Source: Chloroflexota bacterium (GTDB lineage: Bacteria; Chloroflexota; Anaerolineae; Anaerolineales; UBA4823). From it: DNA of 64,000 nt. The stretch covers positions 186,001 to 250,000 of the forward strand of contig JAKOUW010000160.1 of the NCBI GenBank assembly GCA_029782365.1, given 5' to 3'. The notes beneath the pieces were generated by a model, which saw only the letters and a list, made by a program, of their open reading frames with translations, was not told the DNA's origin and ran no database searches. The position numbers and the translations under genes were made by a program. Below, piece after piece: positions 37,172 to 45,898 of the stretch. How positions within the stretch are numbered: the first letter of the stretch is position 1; every line of letters begins with the position of its first letter.

Positions 37172-37696
37172 CTAACCGTTCTGTCGCTTCCATGGAATTG
37201 TAACGATGAGGGCGAAATAGACTGCGGCAAGACCAAGATACTCCGTTACTTCGAATGGACCTACCGCCCGGGCAATCTGATCGTAAGTCATGGCCGAAAC
37301 ATATGTCAGCGTGTTGCCTACCAGCAAAGCCCACCACGCCCAATTGTCGCCACGCTGAAAAGCTGTGACCGTGATGAATATTGCCATCAGGGAGAATCCC
37401 ACGCCGTAGATGCCGTACATGCGGAATACCAAGGTCAAGAAATTAACAGCATTCGGAGTTGCAGTCGTGAACTGTGGCCAGGAGTATCCGGTGAAGTTCT
37501 CATACTCTGCCTTAAGGATTGGCGTCGAGTTTGGTCCGAGCAAATGCTCCGGCGCAATGGCTGCCATTGCGCCCCATGCGAGCAATCCTACGTCGGCAAG
37601 CAGCATGAGAATCCATGCGATACGGCGCCATGTATACACAGTTTTTTTCGTAGATGCATTTTTCTTTGCAGCTTCAATTGTCGAATTTGCGTTCAT
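37172..37696 (-). CDS. Four-helix membrane protein
   Basis: 174 aa from ATG 37696 (AGGAGTGCAAGATT before it). A polar N-terminus (NANSTIEAAKKNASTKKTVY) is followed by four hydrophobic segments (WILMLLADVGLLAWGAMAAI, NFLTLVFRMYGIYGVGFSLM, WWALLVGNTLTYVSAM, GLAAVYFALIVTIPW). The 38-residue loop after TM1 is extracytoplasmic in the simplest model. Family not recognised. It lies 32 nt downstream of another membrane gene and probably belongs to its operon. Confidence 0.75.
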   Translation of the reverse strand: MNANSTIEAAKKNASTKKTVYTWRRIAWILMLLADVGLLAWGAMAAIAPEHLLGPNSTPILKAEYENFTGYSWPQFTTATPNAVNFLTLVFRMYGIYGVGFSLMAIFITVTAFQRGDNWAWWALLVGNTLTYVSAMTYDQIARAVGPFEVTEYLGLAAVYFALIVTIPWKRQNG

Positions 37697-37728
37697 AATC
37701 TTGCACTCCTTTTTGAAATAATATATTC

Positions 37729-38547
37729 TTACAAGATTCTTGCGATCAGAACCCCGGTTGAAAAATTTTGAAAGCATATTTCAACCGCGCTGGCGGCGAG
37801 CAAGAGGAGAGGAAGTACTCCAATCTGCATCGTCAGCGGAACCAGTCCGCCAACAGCAAAGAGGATGAAACCTGTCTGCACCGCCAACCGTCTTCGGCTG
37901 GAGCCTATTGTAAGAATGAACGGAAGGACGGAAAATGCGATGAGCACACCGCGAAGGATCTCCGCGGTCAAAGTCACTGTCACTGGAGGAACCGCCAGTC
38001 CCCCTGCATGTGTCTCATAATAGGGTTTGGTGACCAGGATGTAATTGATCGCCCCGAATACGAAATAAAAGCTCACATACGTCAGAGCGCTGGCCAATAA
38101 GCGCCATATCCATGAAAAGCCGGAGCGATTGGTGACCGGGATAGTCGCGATTGTTTCTTTCGGAGCAAAGAGCACGGTAACCATCCAGGCTAACCCGAGT
38201 GAAGCTAAAAGTTGCTGCATAAGCAGGCCTGGAAGTGCGTCCCCGATTACAGCTGGCGCAAAGAAATAGCCTTCGACGGCTACTGAGGCAAGGTTGAGGA
38301 AGATCACACTGACCCACACCATGAGTTGGCGTGTTCGGGTGGCAGGCATACGGGCGGCGATTGGTCCAAGGCTGAGTCCTGCGATGACGCCTCCGGCGAA
38401 AGACCAGACTAGTTTATCGACGGCATCCTTGGCTTCAGGCAGCCTTAAACCAATGGCACTTACAAGGATGCCTCCGAGGACTAAGGCAATGACGTATGCC
38501 AGGCCGGCAAGCAGGCTTTTTAGAAGGATTGTGAAGATTGTTTTCAT
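37729..38547 (-). CDS. Polytopic membrane protein of unknown function
   Basis: 272 aa, about seven hydrophobic segments, starting with KTIFTILLKSLLAGLAYVIA. ACAGGAATAG precedes ATG 38547. The segment MVTVLFAPKETIATIPV after TM4 is repeated as a decayed copy near 37.1 kb. The gene follows the 53-aa membrane peptide by 2 nt, so these are co-translated. No recognised motif. Confidence 0.75.
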   Translation of the reverse strand: MKTIFTILLKSLLAGLAYVIALVLGGILVSAIGLRLPEAKDAVDKLVWSFAGGVIAGLSLGPIAARMPATRTRQLMVWVSVIFLNLASVAVEGYFFAPAVIGDALPGLLMQQLLASLGLAWMVTVLFAPKETIATIPVTNRSGFSWIWRLLASALTYVSFYFVFGAINYILVTKPYYETHAGGLAVPPVTVTLTAEILRGVLIAFSVLPFILTIGSSRRRLAVQTGFILFAVGGLVPLTMQIGVLPLLLLAASAVEICFQNFSTGVLIARIL

Positions 38548-38549
38548 TT

Positions 38550-38711
38550 CTATTCCTGTAAGTTTAAAAGGGCTAGAGCGGCCAGCCCGAAACCAAGCAT
38601 GGAGACTCCTGATAAAACATCCAGGGTTTTGAGTGTGCTCATCACGATAACGGCAACGCCCATCGCCAAAGCAATCGCTTTTAATGTGATCTTGGTGATT
38701 TTCTCAACGAT
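38550..38711 (-). CDS. Small two-helix membrane peptide, start codon possibly ATC
   Basis: The frame encodes VEKITKITLKAIALAMGVAV, then LDVLSGVSMLGFGLAALALL, two hydrophobic segments, and ends 2 nt before the next ATG. CAGGAG sits 6 nt before an ATC codon at 38711-38709, where an ATG would be expected. No ATG/GTG/TTG is near in this frame (a longer frame starts at 38834 but overlaps the upstream gene). Either ATC starts translation or the start is mutated. Evidence for a real gene is the position, the hydrophobic pattern and the ribosome site. Confidence 0.45.
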   Translation of the reverse strand: MVEKITKITLKAIALAMGVAVIVMSTLKTLDVLSGVSMLGFGLAALALLNLQE

Positions 38712-38781
38712 GGTGTTCTCCTGTGTCGCTTTTGGATGAGTTAATCTTAAATCTGTCGCCGAATTGCCCCAACACGTTATG

Positions 38782-39720
38782 TCAGGACGGACTGCTAGTC
38801 CGGTTCTTTTGGAAGGATAGGTTCTTGCCTTCAAGTTTTGGCTTGGCGTCGATGCTGAGCAAGTTGCTCATTCGGAAGAAGAGGCGCAGGTCGTTATGCA
38901 GTTTCAAGTCTCCATTGATCAAGGCCAGAGGAAGATTGAGCCGGCCAGTCAGCATCTGACAAAATACGTCTGTCTTCCGCAATTGGATCACCAGCTCAGG
39001 ATGCTCTACGAAGCCTTCGGCCGAACAGGGAGCGTCAGGAGATAAATCCACGTGCCATTCACCTCCTCCGGGACCCTCAACCCGAAAGACAATGCTCGTG
39101 TGCAGCTGTCCGCCGATATCAAGACGGTACAGCAGGCTGAAAGCGCGCATCACTCGCCCGATGATGCGATGGCGGATTTCGGGTGAAAGCTGAGTCCACA
39201 ACGGTGAGACCCCAGACGACTCGCTCACTTGGGTCGTGTGGCTCAGGCCGGTATGGAAGCTGATGATGCCCAGCGCCTCGAGGATGCCCACAGGGCGGTT
39301 ATAGATCGGCATCCGCGCCGTCAGTTTGGCATGTTCGGGTGTCAGGCTGCGGGCGATGCTGGCGGAAACCTTCAGGATGTTCAAGGCCTTTTCGCACAGT
39401 TCTTCCCTGGGTAAAGCCAGATACCGGTTGATTCCAGCGCGGTTCCAGGCATTGAATTGGTACCGGCTTTCCAGGCCCTTGAAGGTGAAGGTTTCACTCC
39501 GCAAAGTAGCTTTGATGCTCTCCAGCCCGTCGCCGTTGAGGGCGCAAAGGTGTGCGACCGTTTCGTGCTGGTTCCATTCTTTGGGCCAGCCTTTTACCGG
39601 TTTATCCCAATCCGCCTCATTGAGCCCGGCGAAGAAGTTCGTATAAATCCGATGCACTTCCATCAGATCATCTGCTAGAGTTTGAGGATCAAAAGTATTA
39701 TTCAAAGGTTCCGTGTTCAT
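38782..39720 (-). CDS. DinB/maleylpyruvate-isomerase-like protein with SCP2-like C-terminus
   Basis: 312 aa, AAGGAG before ATG 39720. The N-terminal 170 residues are a DinB-like four-helix bundle (NFFAGLNEADWDKPVKGWPK, WNQHETVAHLCALNGDGLES, ALGIISFHTGLSHTTQVSES), with His in the helix positions that bind metal in this family. The C-terminal part (LLYRLDIGGQLHTSIVFRVE, AEGFVEHPELVIQLRKTDVF, LTGRLNLPLALINGDLKLHN) looks like a sterol-carrier (SCP2) domain. This two-domain layout is seen in mycothiol-dependent isomerase relatives. Substrate unknown. Confidence 0.75.
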   Translation of the reverse strand: MNTEPLNNTFDPQTLADDLMEVHRIYTNFFAGLNEADWDKPVKGWPKEWNQHETVAHLCALNGDGLESIKATLRSETFTFKGLESRYQFNAWNRAGINRYLALPREELCEKALNILKVSASIARSLTPEHAKLTARMPIYNRPVGILEALGIISFHTGLSHTTQVSESSGVSPLWTQLSPEIRHRIIGRVMRAFSLLYRLDIGGQLHTSIVFRVEGPGGGEWHVDLSPDAPCSAEGFVEHPELVIQLRKTDVFCQMLTGRLNLPLALINGDLKLHNDLRLFFRMSNLLSIDAKPKLEGKNLSFQKNRTSSPS

Positions 39721-39851
39721 GATTTTCTCCTTTCTACATTTTCCGGCGAAGGTACCGGTTCTTATCCTTCGTTCAACAAATTGAGGAAGATCATAGGTGA
39801 TGGTGTCGTTCCAGGCTTCACCTTCGCCTCGTTATTGGTTGAATTTGCAAA

Positions 39852-40412
39852 TCAATGGGTCAGCATTTGCTGTCTATGTGAATGGCGGAGCAATGGGATG
39901 ACCGAAGCAATACCCAGCAGGATCACTACAGCAATCGTAAGCAGTGACCCGCCGAAATCTGGCTTAGCGACCTTGAGAAGGACAATGCCAAGGGCAATCG
40001 CCACTCGCGTCTGGATGGATACGAAAAGTATTGGATGGTTCGCCAGGCTGTGGAAGGTCTCGGACAAAGTGCCCTTCCCGGCAGCCAGGGCCTGTCCAAC
40101 GACCGTCATTTGCGGGGCGGTGAGGGCTTGCGTAATCGCTATTACGAGAACGAGCGCCCCCAGCGTTACGATAAGCCAAGGCGCGGCTCCCCACGCAGTT
40201 ACCATCAGGTAGATGCCGGATATGACTGTCGCCAGCATGGAAGCTAGCCCAAATTTGCGCGTGTTCTTCAAAATTACCATCCATGCCAAGAGGTGTTCGG
40301 GCGTGGAGCTGTTCCGTAATTGCCAGAGTCCAGTCCATTCCAGGCCAAGAGCGACAAATAACCCCAAAGCTCCAACAATGTGGAAGAATAAGAAAATCGA
40401 ATAGGCATTCAT
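39852..40412 (-). CDS. DUF2269-like integral membrane protein
   Basis: 186 aa with about five hydrophobic segments; AAAGGAG before ATG 40412. The start AYSIFLFFHIVGALGLFVAL with His in TM1, then LASMLATVISGIYLMVTAWG, is typical of DUF2269 proteins. Function unknown. It precedes the DinB-like gene by 131 nt on the same strand. Confidence 0.75.
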   Translation of the reverse strand: MNAYSIFLFFHIVGALGLFVALGLEWTGLWQLRNSSTPEHLLAWMVILKNTRKFGLASMLATVISGIYLMVTAWGAAPWLIVTLGALVLVIAITQALTAPQMTVVGQALAAGKGTLSETFHSLANHPILFVSIQTRVAIALGIVLLKVAKPDFGGSLLTIAVVILLGIASVIPLLRHSHRQQMLTH

Positions 40413-40535
40413 TGTTTTCTCCTTTTCACTGCTCTATACATCAAGATTTTTTTACCACATCGGCGTTTTCCATTGCAAAGAAAGGTAAAGTGCTGCAAAT
40501 TTCGAGTGATGGATGAATGTGCTCGACTCAACTAT

Positions 40536-41096
40536 TCATGGTGAGCGTTGATCGAACCTTTCGGCTGCGGGTGGAAAAAAACCCAAGGCGGGAACAATCG
40601 GGGTAACCAGGCCAAAATGCATGTCCGGATACACCTCATCGACTGGCGAGATTTGTTTCAGATATGCAATTAAGTCTCCCAGATCATGATCATTCATCTT
40701 TGAGTAATCAAACATGAAATTGATCACCTTGCCGTCTGGTTTAACTCCGTAGCGGATAGCACGAATCCAGTCGGAGTCGGTGTAAGATCTGGCAATACCG
40801 CCATTACCAGATGTCAGGTTGGAGGCAGGAATCGTCCCCAGGACCGGGTCATTGGTCAACAATCTGCCACTCAAGTCTTCTCCATGGCATTCAGTACATT
40901 TCGTGGAAATGGCAATTTGTTTGCCTTTTACGATTGCGCCGGGGTTGGCTGGAATTTCAACTTTCGACACCGCGATGTTTGGATATGATCGCGTGAGTTT
41001 TTCGACGCCGCTTGGATACAACGCCACACCTACTAGCAGCATGAGGACGGTTAGCCCGCCGAGTACAATCGCAACCCATTTCAAGATCTTTTTCAT
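40536..41096 (-). CDS. Membrane-anchored mono-haem cytochrome c
   Basis: 186 aa from ATG 41096 (TTTGGAG before it). An N-terminal signal anchor (KKILKWVAIVLGGLTVLMLL) is followed by KGKQIAISTKCTECHGEDLS with the CTECH haem site. The distal Met ligand is likely in DYSKMNDHDLGDLIAYLKQI. The fold matches class I cytochromes c outside the cytoplasmic membrane, probably an electron carrier or part of a dehydrogenase. It is in a minus-strand series with a flavodoxin-like protein, but the gap is more than 200 nt. Confidence 0.9.
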   Translation of the reverse strand: MKKILKWVAIVLGGLTVLMLLVGVALYPSGVEKLTRSYPNIAVSKVEIPANPGAIVKGKQIAISTKCTECHGEDLSGRLLTNDPVLGTIPASNLTSGNGGIARSYTDSDWIRAIRYGVKPDGKVINFMFDYSKMNDHDLGDLIAYLKQISPVDEVYPDMHFGLVTPIVPALGFFPPAAERFDQRSP

Positions 41097-41310
41097 TTTG
41101 AACTCCAAATTTATTTATGTACCTCTTTTCGGCCGGATTGGAGACTTTCTTACATTAACGAAGCTTTTTAGAATGAAGCTTTTTTCTCCACAGCAGCTTT
41201 CGACCTGGCATCTTCGTTAAACAGGCTACCCATTTATAAAAAGGAGCCGGTTACTGCGTAGTTTGAGATTTCCGCTGATCCATGCGATCTGTAGAATTCA
41301 TAAAAATGGT

Positions 41311-41829
41311 TCAAGCGTGCCGCAGGATTTCAGCATGGGTAAGAAGCGCGGGCAGCGCGCTTGCCCATGCGGCGATCGTCGTCCAGTTCCGGTAGTCACG
41401 AGTCGGCAGCAATCGATAGAAAAAGCCCATCCCGGGCTTTGTCGGGTCGTACTTCCCTGCGAACATTTCCATAGCAACCGGCTTTAACCAGGGATATTTC
41501 TCCAGATCTTCATCCAACTGGCGGCGCGAGTTCTTCATCGCAGCACTACCCGCGCTGATTGGACCGAGAGAAAAAATCGCTACAGGTCGCTGCATGAGAT
41601 CAGTTTTGTGTTGAGTCAGGAATTGGTGAGCGTCCGGGTGCCAGTGGGCATTATAGAGCGCGGCCCCCAGGATAACAGCAGCATAGCCATCCAGGCCTTG
41701 GACCTCTTGTATGGGCTTTACATCCACCACGAACCCGGCTTCGCCCAGGCTGGCAGCGATCTTCTCGGCAACTTCCTGTGTCGAGCCAAAGCGGGTTGCA
41801 TACGTTATCAATACTGGTTTTGTGTCCAT
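41311..41829 (-). CDS. Flavodoxin-domain protein, HemG-like
   Basis: 172 aa, AAGGAG before ATG 41829. The FMN phosphate-binding loop is ITYATRFGSTQEVAEKIAAS, with VILGAALYNAHWHPDAHQFL as second site. The pattern and length match the menaquinone-dependent protoporphyrinogen oxidase HemG/flavodoxin group, including FAGKYDPTKPGMGFFYRLL. No other haem synthesis gene is near, so the substrate is open. The cupin gene is 45 nt upstream. Confidence 0.85.
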   Translation of the reverse strand: MDTKPVLITYATRFGSTQEVAEKIAASLGEAGFVVDVKPIQEVQGLDGYAAVILGAALYNAHWHPDAHQFLTQHKTDLMQRPVAIFSLGPISAGSAAMKNSRRQLDEDLEKYPWLKPVAMEMFAGKYDPTKPGMGFFYRLLPTRDYRNWTTIAAWASALPALLTHAEILRHA

Positions 41830-41874
41830 ATCACTCCTTCTTTTCGGTCAACAAATTTTTCATGGGGCTCCCGG

Positions 41875-42327
41875 TTATCCGGGCAGCGTTCCCAGAATCT
41901 CAATTTTGTACCGGGCTGCGGCAATCTCTGGGTCAGATTTTGGGGCGGCCAGTTCTTGCTCTATCAAGAACTGATCGAAACCAGCGGGGATGGTCATATA
42001 CAAAATTCGTGCTGGTTCTGCGCCTTCCACCTGAAAGCCGTGCGGTGTGCCACGAGGTTGAAAGAAGTAGGAACCGGGAATTGCTTCCATCTTCTCATCA
42101 CCCCAAAAGAAGCTTAGCCTGCCTTCTAAAACAATAACCACCACCTCTTCGCAGTAATGGATATGGAGTGGTGTGGTGAAACCAGGCCGACATGAAACTT
42201 CGAATAGGTTGAACGCACCATTCGTTTGTTCTGAAGTCGCCTTTACACAAATTAGGGCTCCACAAAAATTAAGTGGTTGTCCTTCATCACAATCGAAACC
42301 GTGCGGTCTGGTTACCAGGTAGGTCAT
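41875..42327 (-). CDS. Cupin-domain protein
   Basis: 150 aa from ATG 42327. Motif 1 is CRPGFTTPLHIHYCEEVVVI with HIHYCEE as metal-ligand region, and motif 2 YFFQPRGTPHGFQVEGAEPA, a complete single-cupin barrel. Such proteins are small enzymes or sensors; no substrate can be given. It is divergent from the STAND regulator at 42443 and is a plausible target of it. Confidence 0.85.
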   Translation of the reverse strand: MTYLVTRPHGFDCDEGQPLNFCGALICVKATSEQTNGAFNLFEVSCRPGFTTPLHIHYCEEVVVIVLEGRLSFFWGDEKMEAIPGSYFFQPRGTPHGFQVEGAEPARILYMTIPAGFDQFLIEQELAAPKSDPEIAAARYKIEILGTLPG

Positions 42328-42390
42328 CTCTTATTGCCTTTCGTTGCAAACATTATTTCTCCAAAAATTCACCTATTGGTAACAGTTTTG

Positions 42391-42424
42391 TGCTATAAAA
42401 AGTGTTATAAAAAGTGCTACAATG
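42391..42424 (+). promoter_or_regulatory. Tandem 12-bp repeats at the promoter of the STAND regulator
   Basis: TGCTATAAAAAG (42391-42402) and TGTTATAAAAAG (42403-42414) are consecutive 12-mers with one difference, followed by a partial third copy TGCTACAATG. TACAAT at 42418-42423 can be a -10 box, 20 nt before ATG 42443. A regulator that binds direct repeats, perhaps the XRE protein itself, is suggested. Confidence 0.5.
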
Positions 42425-42442
42425 CGGGTATAAAAGGTCCCA

Positions 42443-45001
42443 ATGGACACATTTGGCGAATGGCTTCGTCAACAACGGAATGAATTGAGACTTACCCGCG
42501 CTCAATTGGCCGAAAGCGTGGGCTGTTCCGTCGCATGGCTGCGTAAGATTGAGGACGGCGAGCAGCGTCCCTCTGCGCAAATCGCTGAGCTAATCGCCAA
42601 CAGCCTGAATGTTCCACACGCAGATCGCTCCACTTTTGTAAAAGTTGCCCGTGGGGAATTGAGCGTAAAACGCCTTTCTGCTGTTCTTAAACCGGTCAAC
42701 GCCTACCCTGTACCTCATACCAACCTTCCTATATCTCCCACGCCGTTGATCGGCCGACAGTTGGAAGCAGAAGGTATTTGCCAACTCTTGCACGATCCTC
42801 AGTGCCGTCTTCTGACCCTTGTTGGACCTGGAGGTGTTGGCAAGACTCGGCTTGCAGTCGAGGTGGCGTTCAAGGTGCAGGAAGACTTCCCTGACGGGGT
42901 GTATTTCATCCCCCTCGCTGAGGTTAATTCAACCGGCCTCATCGTGCCGGTGATTGCAGATGCAATCGGGTTTTCTTTTCACCATACCAGCCATGCCGAC
43001 TCGAAAACACAGCTGTTCAGTTATTTGCGGGAGAAACAAGCACTTCTTCTGGTAGACAACCTGGAACAATTAGTGAATGAGCCTGGCATCGGCCTGCTGG
43101 CAGAATTGCTTGCCAGCGCTGCCCAGGTGAAACTATTGGCTACATCCCGGGAGTCGTTAGGACTGCAAGAAGAATGGGCATACGAGGTTGAAGGATTATC
43201 CATTCCTGAAAACAACGATCGGGAAGGATATCAGAATACCTCGGTCGAACTATTCCTGCAGCGTGCCCGGCGCTCGCACGTCGGTTTCAATGCGACGACA
43301 GAGGATTACCCGGCCATCATGCGCATCTGCAGTCTGGTAGATGGGAATCCTCTAGGAATTGAGCTGGCGGCAGCCTGGGTGCGTTCGCTCTCCTGTGACG
43401 AGATAGCGCAGGAGATTGAGCACGGCATGGATTTTCTGCATGGTTCCTTGAGGGGAAAACCTGCTCGTCACTGGTCTATGCGGGCTGTCTTCGTCCAATC
43501 GTGGAAACTCTTGACAGACGAAGAACAGTGCGTCCTGGCCCGGCTTTCCGTGTTCCGTGGTGGTTTTCGGCGTGGCGGTGCCGAGGTTGTTGCAGGCGCT
43601 TCGATATCCGTGCTTTCCTCCCTGGTAATGAAATCCATTATCCGGCGAAATGGGACAGCGCGGTATGATCTGCATGTGCTCGTGCGACAATTCGCCGCCG
43701 AACACCTCTCAGAAAAAAATGATGAACAAACCGCAACCCAGAACAGACATAGTAACTATGTATTGACCGCCTTCGGCCGGGCGGATGACCGAATGCACAG
43801 TCCAGCGCAGCGTGAGGCGCTCGCCGAGTGGGCTGCCGAGATGGACAATATCCGAGCTGCTTGGGATTGGGCCATTACCCACGGGGAATTCGGGCTGATT
43901 GAGAAGACCTTGAGGGCATTCGCAATGTTGTATGAAACGAGGGGCTTGTACCGAGAAGGAATCGATTTACTTGACCGCGCAATTGACAGTCTCGAAGCAA
44001 CATATGGGCCATCACCGGCTGACCCATCGGGCAAAGCTGCATTGGGGCATCTCCTAACCAACCGTGCCCTGCTTACTTTTCGGCTGGGACATCACGAGAA
44101 TGCAAAAGCGATGCTGGAGCGCTGCCTGAACGTCTTACGTCCATTGAATGATCCGCGTTTGCTGCCTGAGCCGATGACATATCTCGGTGTGGTCATGTCC
44201 TTGACAGGGGATTATGCGAAAGCTTTGGAACTGGTTGAAGAGGCGCGAGAAAAGGCTTTGGAAGTTGGCGACCGTGTTTTCGCGGCGACCAGTTTATCTT
44301 TACATGCAAATTTCTCTCGGGTGACCGGCCAGAGTGTAGACCAGCACAGGCGGCTAATGGCCGCTGTGGCAGAATGGCGGGAAGTGGGTGATCCCCGCTT
44401 CATCGCATACGGGCTGAATTTCCTGGCACAGAGTGCATTAGCGCTTGGCTGGTTTGATGAAGCACGCGAAGCGCTGGAGGAAAGTGTTGAGCTAAATACA
44501 TCTGTTGGCGCGCGCTGGAACCTCGGCCATGCGTTCCAGGGATTGGGCGCGGTTGCCCAAGCGCAAGGCGAACACCGGCAGGCAGTCGATTTATACCTCA
44601 AGGCTGTAGACACATTCACCGAATTAGGTGGACTTTTCTATATCGGGCAAAGTCTTGCCCAAATGGGCCATAGTCTTTTCGCGCTGGGAAACGATGTCGA
44701 AGCCGAGCGAATCTGGCGGAAGTCACTGAAAATCGCGGCTGAAATCCACGGGACGCCAGTGGTTTTAGAGGTATTCGTTGGCTTGGCCAATCTGTACGCG
44801 AAACACGAAGATATCACGTATGCCCTCAAGCTGCTTTTCGTGGTTTTGAACCATCCCGCCAGCCTACCGGAGACCCTAAACCGCGCCAGAAACCTGCAGG
44901 ATATACTGGAAGCACAATCAGAAAATTCACAGGTGGAAGCGGCGCGAGCGTGGGCACAAACCAATCCTTTCCAAGTGGTTTTTAACGAATTATTGAGTTA
45001 A
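42443..45001 (+). CDS. XRE-STAND regulator: N-terminal HTH, NB-ARC-like ATPase, TPR
   Basis: 852 aa. Residues 3-60 form an XRE HTH (GEWLRQQRNELRLTRAQLAE, then VGCSVAWLRKIEDGEQRPSA). Walker A is LVGPGGVGKTRLA (126-138), Walker B LLLVDNLEQL, then KLLATSRESLGLQEEWAYEV. The winged part (VLARLSVFRGGFRRGGAEVV) and TPR-like repeats (VEEAREKALEVGDRVFAATS) complete it. ATG 42443 is close behind the tandem repeats; no strong ribosome site is visible. A paralogue in layout of the gene at 33555. Divergent cupin gene. Confidence 0.9.
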   Translation: MDTFGEWLRQQRNELRLTRAQLAESVGCSVAWLRKIEDGEQRPSAQIAELIANSLNVPHADRSTFVKVARGELSVKRLSAVLKPVNAYPVPHTNLPISPTPLIGRQLEAEGICQLLHDPQCRLLTLVGPGGVGKTRLAVEVAFKVQEDFPDGVYFIPLAEVNSTGLIVPVIADAIGFSFHHTSHADSKTQLFSYLREKQALLLVDNLEQLVNEPGIGLLAELLASAAQVKLLATSRESLGLQEEWAYEVEGLSIPENNDREGYQNTSVELFLQRARRSHVGFNATTEDYPAIMRICSLVDGNPLGIELAAAWVRSLSCDEIAQEIEHGMDFLHGSLRGKPARHWSMRAVFVQSWKLLTDEEQCVLARLSVFRGGFRRGGAEVVAGASISVLSSLVMKSIIRRNGTARYDLHVLVRQFAAEHLSEKNDEQTATQNRHSNYVLTAFGRADDRMHSPAQREALAEWAAEMDNIRAAWDWAITHGEFGLIEKTLRAFAMLYETRGLYREGIDLLDRAIDSLEATYGPSPADPSGKAALGHLLTNRALLTFRLGHHENAKAMLERCLNVLRPLNDPRLLPEPMTYLGVVMSLTGDYAKALELVEEAREKALEVGDRVFAATSLSLHANFSRVTGQSVDQHRRLMAAVAEWREVGDPRFIAYGLNFLAQSALALGWFDEAREALEESVELNTSVGARWNLGHAFQGLGAVAQAQGEHRQAVDLYLKAVDTFTELGGLFYIGQSLAQMGHSLFALGNDVEAERIWRKSLKIAAEIHGTPVVLEVFVGLANLYAKHEDITYALKLLFVVLNHPASLPETLNRARNLQDILEAQSENSQVEAARAWAQTNPFQVVFNELLS

Positions 45002-45024
45002 GTAAACAGCTAGCCACCTGACAG

Positions 45025-45471
45025 TTACCCATCAAAGATAGGTACACAGCGAAAAATGAAACGGAAGGGCGTTGATCGAATGACGTTCGATGAAGCGCAA
45101 ACCGATTTGAAAAATCGACAGGTCGCGCCGATCTTTGCGGTCGACCAAATGCCTGCGTCCTTCAAGGAACGGAAGGTCACCCACACGTTGCGGATCGATT
45201 TCGCGGACAGGGGTGCGGAACTTCCGTTGAAGCGCACGGGTTTATACTCGGTGCGCAGCCAGGCCAGATAGCCGGTCAGGTCGGAAGATTGCACGTCCGA
45301 GACGTTCCGGTCTCCGATCGTTTCCAACCAGTGGCTCAGAATGAACTCATAGGAACTGATGGTCCGCTGGCTTAACCCTTCAGCGGTCTTGAATTTAAGG
45401 AAGCCGTCGATGGCTTTGGAGATGGAGAGTGGGTTGGCAGAAAATGCCAAGCCCGGCGCGCTGCGGTTCAT
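45025..45471 (-). pseudogene. Tyrosine recombinase/integrase fragment (N-terminal SAM-like domain)
   Basis: From ATG 45471 (GGAGG 9 nt before) the frame encodes the core-binding domain of phage-type integrases: SISKAIDGFLKFKTAEGLSQ, TISSYEFILSHWLETIGDRN, SAKSIRNVWVTFRSL. After about residue 115 the sequence no longer fits and the catalytic domain (R-H-R-Y) is absent. A longer open frame upstream (to 46041) is chance. It lies next to the 3' half of a tRNA gene, as integrases do. Confidence 0.75.
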
Positions 45472-45527
45472 GTGAAAATCCTCCACAATAGAGAAAATGT
45501 CTACCGCAGTTCGCCGGGCTAACAAAA

Positions 45528-45552
45528 AACCAGAGCCCGACGGACTCTGGTT
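45528..45552 (-). terminator. tRNA-type intrinsic terminator
   Basis: On the minus strand AACCAGAG, a 9-nt loop, CTCTGGTT, then a T run (complement of 45524-45529). The stem is 8 bp and perfect. It follows the tRNA 3' half and precedes the integrase start. Confidence 0.8.
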
Positions 45553-45561
45553 CTTGATCAG

Positions 45562-45599
45562 TAGCGGGGGTTGGATTCGAACCAACGACCTCCGGATTA
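45562..45599 (-). other. 3' half of tRNA-Asn(GUU): attachment-site scar
   Basis: Minus strand, read from 45599: TAATCCGG (anticodon loop end and 3' stem), AGGTC (variable loop), GTTGG-TTCGAAT-CCAAC (T arm), CCCCGCT plus A (acceptor 3' strand, discriminator). This is the 3' half of a tRNA-Asn as it is after the GTT anticodon. No D arm or 5' acceptor (AGCGGGG expected) is found before it. Integrases of the tyrosine family often cross over in the anticodon loop, so this is most likely an att site of an old integrated element. Confidence 0.7.
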
Positions 45600-45882
45600 C
45601 TCCCCCAAAAGCTGGGGATATTATCCGAAAGCACTCGGAACGGCGCTCCGTAAGTGCTCGGAGTGGTATGAGCAAAGATCCTGAATCCGCACCATTGGTG
45701 AGGGGTTGTGCAAACATTTGCACCTGTGGCACACTTGCCCTCCCGTAAGGACATCGAGACGATGTGGCGTGCACACCTGCCCCTGATGAAGGTGCTGGGG
45801 AGCGCCAGGGAGTGTAGATGTCAGCCAAACTAGCAAACGCTAGTTTACTTTTGCATAGGAAGTGACAGATATAGGCGCGAGG

Positions 45883-45888
45883 TATAAT
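45883..45888 (+). promoter_or_regulatory. -10 box of a probably leaderless transcript
   Basis: TATAAT ends 10 nt before ATG 45899. Transcription would begin about 7 nt after it, at 45894-45897, leaving no room for a Shine-Dalgarno. The -35 region is poor (GTGACA at 45862, spacing 15), so an activator may be needed. Confidence 0.55.
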
Positions 45889-45898
45889 AATTACCAGT

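Noticed and set aside
37047..37343. 98-codon minus-strand frame as a gene
   Set aside because: It is partly a shadow of the 37172-37696 gene and partly the decayed duplicate; no start signal.
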